From positions 7,687,617-7,751,616 of the forward strand of contig NZ_JHEG04000001.1 of assembly GCF_000760695.4 (NCBI RefSeq): DNA of 64,000 nt, written 5' to 3'. The position numbers and the translations under genes are program-made. Numbering within the stretch: the first letter of the stretch is position 1; every line of letters starts with the position of its first letter. Below, in pieces: positions 54,554 to 61,780 of the stretch. This DNA comes from Tolypothrix bouteillei VB521301. GTDB taxonomy: Bacteria > Cyanobacteriota > Cyanobacteriia > Cyanobacteriales > Nostocaceae. The notes under the pieces are model-generated. The model was not told where the DNA came from. It did not search any database and saw nothing but the letters and a program-made list of their open reading frames with translations.

Positions 54554-55147
54554 ATGAAAGCAATCTTGAAAAGCGTATTTTTAACTGGTTTGGTGATGAC
54601 AGGTATTGCAAGCACATCTTTATGTGCTGTTAAGCCTGTAGTTGCTCAAGAGGAAGGGGGTTATGAACTCATAGCACCTACAGGCGTTGTTATTAAAGGG
54701 GTAAGTACTGGCGATCGCCCTGTCTATCTAGATGCCAATCGGAGCTACGAATATCACTTACGAGTTCCCAGAGGTACATATTTTGGCAATACTTATATCC
54801 CTGCTGGTGCAGTTATTGAAGGAAAGTTTGAGCCTACTCGTGGAGGTTTGCGCTATGTAGCGAATTCAGTCAGCTTTGATGATATGACTTACGGGCTTAA
54901 CGCATCTTCCGATCTCATTGAAGGGTATGGCAGTACTAGCAGGAATGCCGTTGCTAAAGATACAGGAATTGGGGCTGCAACTGGGGTTGCAATAGATGAG
55001 TTATTTGGTCACCACTTATCTTTGGGCCATATTTTAGGTGGTGCTGCGGCTGGTGCTGCTGTAGGGGCTGCAACTTCTTCTTCATCCCATCAAGTTGTTA
55101 CTATTTCGCCTGATAGGATTATTACTCTATATAATTCTGGTAGTTAA
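54554..55147 (+). CDS. secreted protein with C-terminal glycine zipper
   Basis: The 197-residue protein has a signal peptide (MKAILKSVFLTGLVMTGI, cleavage near PVVAQ, residue 32). A beta-rich domain follows (VYLDANRSYEYHLRVPRGTYFG, about 55-115). The C-terminus holds a small-residue zipper (LGHILGGAAAGAAVGAATSS, about 155-180), which could insert in or pack against the outer membrane. No family name is recognised. The RBS region before ATG 54554 is AAGGTAGAACT. It forms a pair with the peptidoglycan-binding-like gene, suggesting an envelope function. A hairpin CCCCCT / AGGGGG at about 55247-55265 may end the transcript. Confidence 0.6.
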   Translation: MKAILKSVFLTGLVMTGIASTSLCAVKPVVAQEEGGYELIAPTGVVIKGVSTGDRPVYLDANRSYEYHLRVPRGTYFGNTYIPAGAVIEGKFEPTRGGLRYVANSVSFDDMTYGLNASSDLIEGYGSTSRNAVAKDTGIGAATGVAIDELFGHHLSLGHILGGAAAGAAVGAATSSSSHQVVTISPDRIITLYNSGS

Positions 55148-55402
55148 GTTTTTGCGTCAGTTTTACCCCACCACCCTCTCCTAAAAAAACTACGGTGTAC
55201 ACCCAAGTCTTTTAAAGTGCATTAAAAGTGGTTTCGATCCTCCCTAACCCCCCTAAAAAAAGGGGGAACTCCATTTAGATGCAAAGTGTAAGAAAAAGAA
55301 ACCCACTGTTTGTCCAATAACGGGTTTCTAAGGATTTGTCAATTTTCATATTGTCATTTAAAAGTCATGCAGATATAGCAATCCTAAATCATTTGGAAAA
55401 AA

Positions 55403-55640
55403 TTTGGATTGCTAATAGCTAATGGCTAATGGCTAATAGCTAATGGCTTTTTGACCATTAGCTATTAGCCCTTTAGGTATCTCAGGAGCACAGACGCTAT
55501 GTGCCTTGCACACGCTCCGCGATGTCTTTTTGCTATGCCCGTAAGGGCTATACGGGTTCGCCAGTCCCCAGGGCGAGGGAAACCCGCCTACAGCACTGGA
55601 CTCACCGCCTGCTTTCTCTGGTCTCACCATTAGCAGTTTT
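55403..55640. repeat. second copy of the TAATGGC-rich repeat element
   Basis: It begins with GCTAATAGCTAATGGC units. Its interior contains ATTAGCTATTAGCCCTTTAG, GTAAGGGCTATACGGG and CCCAGGGCGAGGG phrases shared with 13524-13817, and it ends near CTCACCATTAGCAG. The order of shared pieces matches that copy in the main, though parts are lost. No protein is encoded. Confidence 0.65.
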
Positions 55641-55803
55641 CACTCTTATTTTTATATTTCATTTAGGACTGCTATATCGAGTTGGTATTTTGAAGAGATA
55701 GTGTATTGTGTAAATCTAATCTATAAGTATTGTCTTGGTTGGTTGGAATTTTTAACAGTCAAGATAAACCAGTGAAGACGTAAGTTAGAAAGCTTCAATA
55801 TAG

Positions 55804-55992
55804 CAATCTTACATTTATAGAATAAGAAAAATTGATACTCCAAGATATCGTGTTGATGATGACAAATATTTTACATCTGTTAGAGAGTCTACCGACCCAT
55901 TTAGAGTTTCTGCTGTTTTAGACATAAATCTTTCCAAGTTCTTGACATTTACTGCCTACAGTGAAATCAACAGAAGAGATTTGCAAGGTTAA
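55804..55992 (+). pseudogene. start-less frame, possible remnant of a beta-barrel or secreted protein
   Basis: Sixty-two codons stay open from a TAG at 55801 to TAA at 55990-55992 but contain no ATG or GTG. The text (FRVSAVLDINLSKFLTFTAY) alternates polar and hydrophobic residues like outer-membrane strands. The next gene encodes a beta-barrel-like protein. It may be the tail of a decayed relative. The evidence is only the pattern; chance cannot be excluded. Confidence 0.25.
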
Positions 55993-56092
55993 ATGCTTTT
56001 ATATATTACCTTGCTCATCAACATTAAAGAGCTAATTGAGTTCTTTCATGAAAAATTATTAGGTTTAACATTCATACAGAGGAGCCAAGATT

Positions 56093-56662
56093 ATGTATTT
56101 CTCCACCTACCTACCTGCACAAACAACAGTAACAGCTGCTGAAGTACGTACACAAATGCCAGTGGCTTCTGCACCTGGGTTTACAGTTGCTCAGTCTCAG
56201 CCAGTACAACAAAATCCTGGCGCTAAAAAACTGGGGTTGACGGGTGATTACATTGGGGTTGGTATTAACCCTGGTGTAACGAGTGGCGGACATAGTGATG
56301 ATAAATCAGACTTAGGAGGTGATGTTACTGCACGTATTGCCATACCAAAGACACAATTATCAGTACGTCCTTCTGCGATTATCAGTCGCCACAGTGCAGA
56401 TCTTGTCCCAACTGTTACTTACGATCTGCCCGTTGCTAAAAATACTAACGTATTTGGTGGTGGTGGCTATTCTTTTGTTACAGACGAGGGTAGAGATACT
56501 CCATTGGGAAATAAAAATGCTCCAATCATTACTGGTGGTGTAGAAACTAAAATCAGCAAAAATGTGAATGCTTATGCCAGTACTGATTTGGCTTTTGATG
56601 CTTACCGCAACAGTTCTACAGATGCGCTGGGCTTTCAAGTAGGCGTTGGTTATAACTTTTAA
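56093..56662 (+). CDS. outer-membrane beta-barrel-like protein
   Basis: The 189-residue protein has alternating strands ending in a C-terminal Phe (FQVGVGYNF), the typical signature for BAM-dependent outer-membrane insertion. The barrel-like part covers about 45-189 (LTGDYIGVGINPGVTSG, VFGGGGYSFVTDEG, NVNAYASTDLAFDAY). The N-terminal 40 residues are Ala/Thr/Gln/Pro-rich without a classical hydrophobic core. A signal peptide is therefore not evident and the true start may lie elsewhere. A GAGGAG site lies 9-14 bases upstream of ATG 56093. The gene is monocistronic; a 93-base inverted-repeat element begins five bases after its stop. Confidence 0.65.
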   Translation: MYFSTYLPAQTTVTAAEVRTQMPVASAPGFTVAQSQPVQQNPGAKKLGLTGDYIGVGINPGVTSGGHSDDKSDLGGDVTARIAIPKTQLSVRPSAIISRHSADLVPTVTYDLPVAKNTNVFGGGGYSFVTDEGRDTPLGNKNAPIITGGVETKISKNVNAYASTDLAFDAYRNSSTDALGFQVGVGYNF

Positions 56663-56666
56663 CTGG

Positions 56667-56759
56667 CTGGGATTTACGCAACCTCAACTGTTTTTTGAGG
56701 ATTTTATGCGTTCTAAATTCTTCCAAACCTTACCAAGAGGGGCTACGCGTAAATCCCAG
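56667..56759. repeat. 93-bp MITE-like element with perfect 13-bp terminal inverted repeats
   Basis: Arms 56667-56679 (CTGGGATTTACGC) and 56747-56759 (its exact complement) bound an AT-rich interior that also holds a CCTCAA / TTGAGG hairpin. No transposase frame is inside. It lies directly downstream of the beta-barrel-like gene and could affect the end of its transcript. Confidence 0.6.
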
Positions 56760-57663
56760 TCACCAAAAAATGGACGTTCTATCACAGTTGTGCGTGCATA
56801 ATCTCTCCACCTCGTTCTAAGGACAATTACGTTTGGCAGCTTTGCTCCTTCAGCAGTTTCAGCAAATAAGCTTGCATAACGGAGTGTTGATACAAACTAA
56901 CACGAACCACCATAATACCAATTTAATATGAAGCTGCATACAATTAGCCTGCGTATAGCCCTTACGGGCATAGCCTGCGGCATCGCGTAGCGTGCGCTTT
57001 GCGCTTAGGCAGGCTTTATTTGTATAGCCGAGGCAGCGCGTTGCCCAGAGCAGCGCCGTGCCCAGAGAAGTTGCGGCTTGGGGGTTTCCACGTCAGATGC
57101 TTCACTTGGGCAAAGACGACAGGTGCTTCAACGGAGGTTTCCTGCGTTGAAGCGCCTGCCGTCCACTCTTCTAGAGTGAGGGCAATAATGTGCAACTTCA
57201 CATAGAATTGGTATAAGAGCACAATGCCTTGCGTTTAACAACTCAAATGACAACTACAAAAAATAGAAATTTTATTATAGTTATACGTGCATAATATCTC
57301 CCACCTTGCATCTTGAGTACGAGAGGCGGAGCCTCTCTTCAGGCATTCCCAGATAGAGCCTGGGAACGAGAGATGCGAAGTTTAGGGAACCAGGGCATTA
57401 CGCCTTCATGCTCAAGCACAAAAGGTTAGAGACTAGTTTCAGCCATTTTCACTTGATGCGATACAAATAGCCATCAGTTCACCGAATATATAGTAATATC
57501 GAAATTCTTACGTATTGAGAGTGCTGGATTATTTGGAAATAACATATTAGCGATCGCGATTTGCATTAAATATTTTTGTTGACAAATTGTATCCAATCAA
57601 CCTGGTATGATTGAGGATGTTTACGGTCAATCACTTGGCTGTACCTTATACCAATCCTGACGT
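56760..57663. repeat. intergenic region with several repeat types
   Basis: At about 56953-57010 lies a GC-rich piece related, in reverse, to the interior of the repeat at 13524-13817 (GTATAGCCCTTACGGGCATAG). At 57121-57157 is a hairpin with 13-bp arms, one mismatch (AGGTGCTTCAACG / CGTTGAAGCGCCT). At 57321-57337 lies GAGAGGC / GCCTCTC and at 57344-57368 CATTCCCAG / CCTGGGAACG, relatives of 32567-32670. Frames across these pieces are repeat translations. The last 100 bases before 57664 must hold the promoter of the GH74-like gene. Confidence 0.6.
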
Positions 57664-60504
57664 ATGTTCTCTCCTCAGAACAAACGTAGGGCTGCACCTA
57701 CCGCCCTACTTAGTATTTTTATTGTCTTATCGATCGCACCTGCGATTGCTGAATCCTCTTTCATTACAGTCGCACCAGATACGACTAACCAAAACAAGTT
57801 AATTAACAATGCGATCGCTGATTTAGCTGGGATACCTGCAAGAAAAGCGATCGCTACTGAGGACAAGAAAGCGCCTGTTCCAGGGACAAGATTTCCAGCA
57901 CACTCTAACCAACAGCTTTTGAGGATTTTACAAAGAGCAGGATTTGGAATTTTCTCAGATAATATGAGAAGTAAAATGCTTCTGGCAACTGTTTTCTTAG
58001 CTTTACCTATAGAAAACACAGCAGATGGAGCCATAGAGCAAACAATTGAAAGCACGAGCAGCCCCAAGCAGAAGAATCTCTTTTCTTGGCGAAATGTCAG
58101 GCTCAACGGCATGGGGTATATTTCTGGTATGTCTATTTCTCCAGTTGCCCCACACGATGTCTATATCAGAGCAGATATAGGAGGCGCGTACCGCTACGAT
58201 CGAAAGAATGAAAAGTGGATTCCCTTGATGGATATGTTCTCTTCAAGCTTCTCAGGGGGATCTGTTGGTGTTGAAAGTATAGCTGCCGATCCGGTCAACC
58301 CGTCTCGAGTTTATGCTGTTGTCAAATCAATATCAGGTGTTAGCAACAACGGAAGTAAAAAAGTTAATACTTATGCAGGGGAGGTTTTAGTTTCAAATGA
58401 TAGGGGTAAAACGTGGAATCCAACTAGCTTTGTTAAACACGGTATTTATGTTGGTCCAAACGATGATTACCGTAATGAAACAGGAGAACGGTTAGCGATC
58501 GATCCTAATAATCCTAACATTATTTATTTTGCTTCCCGCAAACACGGATTGTGGAGAAAAGAAAAACAGAATGATTGGACAAATCTTAAGGGAGGTCTAC
58601 CCGCTCCTGGTTCTTTATCTGTAGCTGCAACCAATATTGAAAAAAGCTCATGTACTTCCGAGCGTTCAACTTCTACCAGTACTGAAAATAAAAAGAAAGA
58701 AAAACAAGAGAAGCCCGGTCCTGGCTTTACCTTCGTCGTTTTTGATAAGACAACAGGTAAACCAGGAAATTTAACACCGACTCTGTACGTTGGTATTCAC
58801 GGTAGTGGTGTTTGGCAAAGTAAAAATGCCGGGAAATCCTGGAGAAATATTGGGGGTCGTCAAGATCCATTACGTGCCGCAGTTGCTTCTGATGGAACGC
58901 TTTACGTTAATTATGGAACTTATGGCGAGAATAACAAAACTGGTGGTATAGCAAAATTTCAAAATGGAAGATGCTGGGATATTACGCCCGATACAAAAAA
59001 CAGAGTTTACGCAGCTATTAGCGTGCAAAGAGATCGCCCTACGGTGGCTATGGCTATATCAGATCGGATGGTTTATCGAACAAAGGACGGTGGAAAATCC
59101 TGGCAGCGCATTGAGATGGCTATGGGAAGTAAAGACCCTAATTTTCCAGATGCCCCTGTTAATTCATCAGCGCCTGAATACTTCTTATCCTATGCCAGTG
59201 AAGGAGCAGCATCCATCGTTATAGATCCCTCTAATCCACAAAAAGTTTGGTGGACAAATGGCTGGGGAGTTGCACGCACAGACAATGCAGATAGTGAAAA
59301 GCCAGTGTATAGTTGGGTACAAGAAAATTTGAACGAGCTGGCTGCTACAATGGTAAGGGTACCGCCAAAAGCACTGTCAGACGGCGGAGCAGAACTAGTC
59401 ATTGCATCTCAGGATACGATCGGGTTTCGGGTATCCTCTCGCAACCAAGTTCCTAAAAACAAGATTAATCCTGTGGGAATTCCTGTCAACCCAGCTACAA
59501 AATCTTGGGCTAATCCTAACTGGGATGTCTATCCAATACCATTTCCTCATGTAGCAACCGGAACAAGTTTAGACTACGCTTACACCAAACCCAATTACAT
59601 GGCGGTAGTAGGGTTTCATAATTGGCAAGGATTTTGGCCAATTCATGGGTATTCTTCCGATAATGGAAAGACTTGGAAAGCTTTTGAATCATTTCCTGTT
59701 GGGAAAGATTCCTCAAGTGAATATGCTTCCGGAGGTCAGATTGCTATCTCACCTACCAATCCACTTAATATGGTGTGGGCACCTACATGGGGACCCAGTA
59801 CACATTATACGATGGATGGTGGGAAAACATGGAAACCTGCCTTGACGAATAACGGAGAACCTTTACCTAATTCTTGGGGGAATAGGATTCATCCATATGT
59901 AAGTTCCTACATCGTTACAGCTGACAAAGCTGATTCTGAAGGAAAAACATTTTATTACTTTGATGGAACTGCATTTTACTATAGTAAAGATGGTGGTACA
60001 ATCTGGACTAAAAGCAAGGCTGGAGATTTCCCCAGCTTGATTTTGCGCCCCATTATTCTCTCTAATCCACTTAAGCCAGGAGATGTTTGGCTCAGCTTTC
60101 AACGCAATCCAGAAGATATACAACGCAATCCTCTGTATCGATCTATTGATGGAGGTCAAACTTTTAGTAAGGTTAAATCTGTCGATTCTAGCGAGCTCGT
60201 TGCTTTTGGTAAAGGAGACAACAATATTCCTGCTATCTACCTGTTTGGACGCGTGAATGGAGCACAGAAAGATACTCTGTATAAATCAGAAGATATGGGA
60301 AAAACTTGGAAAGCTATTAGCGATCCTCAGACACTCCAATTTCCAGCAGCTTATTGGATGGAAGGCGATATGCGCCAGAAGAATATTATTTATGTCGCTA
60401 CTATCGGTCGTGGCGTTATGGTTGGTGAACTTCAGTATTCTCAAACTTTCAATGTCTTCACATTTACCAAAAGTGTAGTTGATAATATAATGAAGCTTTT
60501 CTAG
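57664..60504 (+). CDS. GH74-like beta-propeller glycosidase (xyloglucanase-type)
   Basis: The 946-residue protein has a signal peptide (ALLSIFIVLSIAPAIA, cleavage near residue 29) and an N-terminal region of about 110 residues with no recognised domain. Tandem beta-propellers follow. The GH74 pattern is clear: RADIGGAYRYD (Asp about 170, first catalytic acid), VGVESIAADPVNPSRVYAV, and repeated BNR-like SNDRGKTW, SKNAGKSW, TKDGGKSW and SSDNGKTW strands. The second catalytic acid cannot be named with certainty. It should hydrolyse a beta-1,4-glucan-type polymer outside the cell, perhaps its own sheath. It is a single gene, convergent with the signalling operon. Confidence 0.82.
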   Translation: MFSPQNKRRAAPTALLSIFIVLSIAPAIAESSFITVAPDTTNQNKLINNAIADLAGIPARKAIATEDKKAPVPGTRFPAHSNQQLLRILQRAGFGIFSDNMRSKMLLATVFLALPIENTADGAIEQTIESTSSPKQKNLFSWRNVRLNGMGYISGMSISPVAPHDVYIRADIGGAYRYDRKNEKWIPLMDMFSSSFSGGSVGVESIAADPVNPSRVYAVVKSISGVSNNGSKKVNTYAGEVLVSNDRGKTWNPTSFVKHGIYVGPNDDYRNETGERLAIDPNNPNIIYFASRKHGLWRKEKQNDWTNLKGGLPAPGSLSVAATNIEKSSCTSERSTSTSTENKKKEKQEKPGPGFTFVVFDKTTGKPGNLTPTLYVGIHGSGVWQSKNAGKSWRNIGGRQDPLRAAVASDGTLYVNYGTYGENNKTGGIAKFQNGRCWDITPDTKNRVYAAISVQRDRPTVAMAISDRMVYRTKDGGKSWQRIEMAMGSKDPNFPDAPVNSSAPEYFLSYASEGAASIVIDPSNPQKVWWTNGWGVARTDNADSEKPVYSWVQENLNELAATMVRVPPKALSDGGAELVIASQDTIGFRVSSRNQVPKNKINPVGIPVNPATKSWANPNWDVYPIPFPHVATGTSLDYAYTKPNYMAVVGFHNWQGFWPIHGYSSDNGKTWKAFESFPVGKDSSSEYASGGQIAISPTNPLNMVWAPTWGPSTHYTMDGGKTWKPALTNNGEPLPNSWGNRIHPYVSSYIVTADKADSEGKTFYYFDGTAFYYSKDGGTIWTKSKAGDFPSLILRPIILSNPLKPGDVWLSFQRNPEDIQRNPLYRSIDGGQTFSKVKSVDSSELVAFGKGDNNIPAIYLFGRVNGAQKDTLYKSEDMGKTWKAISDPQTLQFPAAYWMEGDMRQKNIIYVATIGRGVMVGELQYSQTFNVFTFTKSVVDNIMKLF

Positions 60505-60521
60505 ATTTTGTATAATTGGAC

Positions 60522-60535
60522 GGGCGAGAACGCCC
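60522..60535. terminator. small GC hairpin between convergent genes
   Basis: GGGCG (60522-60526) and CGCCC (60531-60535) with an AGAA loop lie between the stops of the GH74-like gene and the response-regulator/kinase-like gene. It may serve both as a weak terminator; no T-tract follows. Confidence 0.4.
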
Positions 60536-60594
60536 ATTCTACAAGAATCTGATTGATGCACAGTAAAAACATTTACGAGATTTACGAGCAACAC

Positions 60595-61683
60595 TCATAT
60601 ATCTACTGTCACAATTGAACCTTGCGGCTGATTATCTTTGATTGCGATCGCTCCACCGTGAGCTTCAGCTACCATTTTGCAAAATGTAAGTCTCAGCCCA
60701 ATTTGGGAAGCTCCACTTACCAAACTCCCTAACTCATACTGCTCGAGAATGGATTGCTGTAAGTGTTTGCTACTAGTTCCTTCATCGGTAATGGTAATAG
60801 TTGCTTGTTTGAGAGGTTCGGTTGTATTTGAATAATTAACGCGAAATGTAATCGTGCTCCCAGAAGGAGACGACTCAATTGCGTTAGTCAGGAGATTATC
60901 TAGCAAGCGCTGGAACAGATTGGTATCTATGGAGAGCCAGCGTCGTTGCTTTTGGAGTTCGGTTTTTAATTGTATTTGCTTGGAATTAGCGATCGCCTGA
61001 AAATTCGCTATGACTACTTCCACAAGTTCATTCAGGTCTACCTCAACGCGATTTAGCAATAACCTGTTCGATTCCATCTTCGCCAATCGCAATAAACCGT
61101 TGACGATCGCATCAATCTCCAGACCAGCTGCATAAACCATTTCTGCACGTTCCCGGTCTTTAGACTCTAGATTGCTTTGCAGTAATAAGTGGCTTCCCAG
61201 TAACAGAGTAGACATTGGTTGTCCTAAATCTTCCACCACTAGCTTAGATAAATCATGACGCAGGTTAATAGTGGCTTGCAGTGCATCATACTGTTGCTTA
61301 ATCCGCAGCATGGAACGGACACGAGCGCGTAATTCCAGCCCGTTAACGGGTTTTGTGAGAAAATCATCGGCTCCAGATTCTAAAGCACGTGCTAGATCTT
61401 CCTTAGAATCCAGCGCTGTTACTATAATAATGGGAATATGTTTCCAAAGAGAATTTGCCTTTATACGGCTACAGGTTTCAATCCCATCTATTTCTGGCAT
61501 CATTACATCCAGTAAGATAGCATCGGGAAGATTTGTTTCCAGACGGTTTAAAACTTCTTTGCCACTGTTATAGTAGTTCAGGTGGTATCCTTCGCGCCGC
61601 AGCAGCAACTCAATAACCTCAAATCCGTTTGGCTCATCATCAACTATCCACACAGATTGTTTGCGTTCCATTGCTCTTGCCAT
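60595..61683 (-). CDS. response regulator fused to a degenerate histidine kinase-like module
   Basis: The 362-residue protein opens with a receiver (about 8-125) keeping VDDEP, the acceptor Asp59 (ILLDVMMPE) and Lys111 (FLTKPV). A coiled linker leads to a DHp-like helix pair. There the usual VHDLRNP pattern reads VVEDLGQP: the phospho-His is Glu151. The ATPase-like domain keeps NLLTNAIESS (N box), but the DxGxG box reads DEGTSS and the G2 box is weak. Autophosphorylation is therefore unlikely. It may bind partner kinases or work as a phosphate-sensing adaptor. The kinase gene upstream (61781-64000) is on the same strand with about 97 bases between, so the receiver could be its target. ATG 61683 or the ATG four codons later may start it. 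Confidence 0.83.
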   Translation of the reverse strand: MARAMERKQSVWIVDDEPNGFEVIELLLRREGYHLNYYNSGKEVLNRLETNLPDAILLDVMMPEIDGIETCSRIKANSLWKHIPIIIVTALDSKEDLARALESGADDFLTKPVNGLELRARVRSMLRIKQQYDALQATINLRHDLSKLVVEDLGQPMSTLLLGSHLLLQSNLESKDRERAEMVYAAGLEIDAIVNGLLRLAKMESNRLLLNRVEVDLNELVEVVIANFQAIANSKQIQLKTELQKQRRWLSIDTNLFQRLLDNLLTNAIESSPSGSTITFRVNYSNTTEPLKQATITITDEGTSSKHLQQSILEQYELGSLVSGASQIGLRLTFCKMVAEAHGGAIAIKDNQPQGSIVTVDI

Positions 61684-61780
61684 TTGTTAGTTGTTAGTTG
61701 TTAGTTGTTATAGCAGTCGGTGTAGGAATTACAAACACCTTTTCCTTGTCCCTCTTGTTCGGATCTTAAATAGGATTGCT
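61684..61780. repeat. GTTAGTT heptamer repeats between the two signalling genes
   Basis: Several tandem GTTAGTT-type units occur at about 61685-61710, a short repeat type common in cyanobacteria. They lie just upstream of the response-regulator gene start. No clear promoter was seen. Confidence 0.55.

Larger units (their letters stand above)
55148..56092. other. long intergenic region with hairpins, a repeat copy and a gene remnant
   Basis: From left to right it holds a hairpin with six-base C/G arms and an A-rich loop (about 55247-55265, possible terminator). A second hairpin (AGAAACCC / GGGTTTCT, about 55299-55331) is of the family seen at 22134-22162. The large repeat at 55403-55640 and an open but start-less frame at 55804-55992 follow, each listed separately. 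The last 40 bases hold a GAGGAG-type site for the following gene. No RNA gene was recognised. Confidence 0.5.

Noticed and set aside
57016..57222. Overlapping frames on both strands
   Set aside because: They read through dispersed repeats and a hairpin (57121-57157); no protein features.
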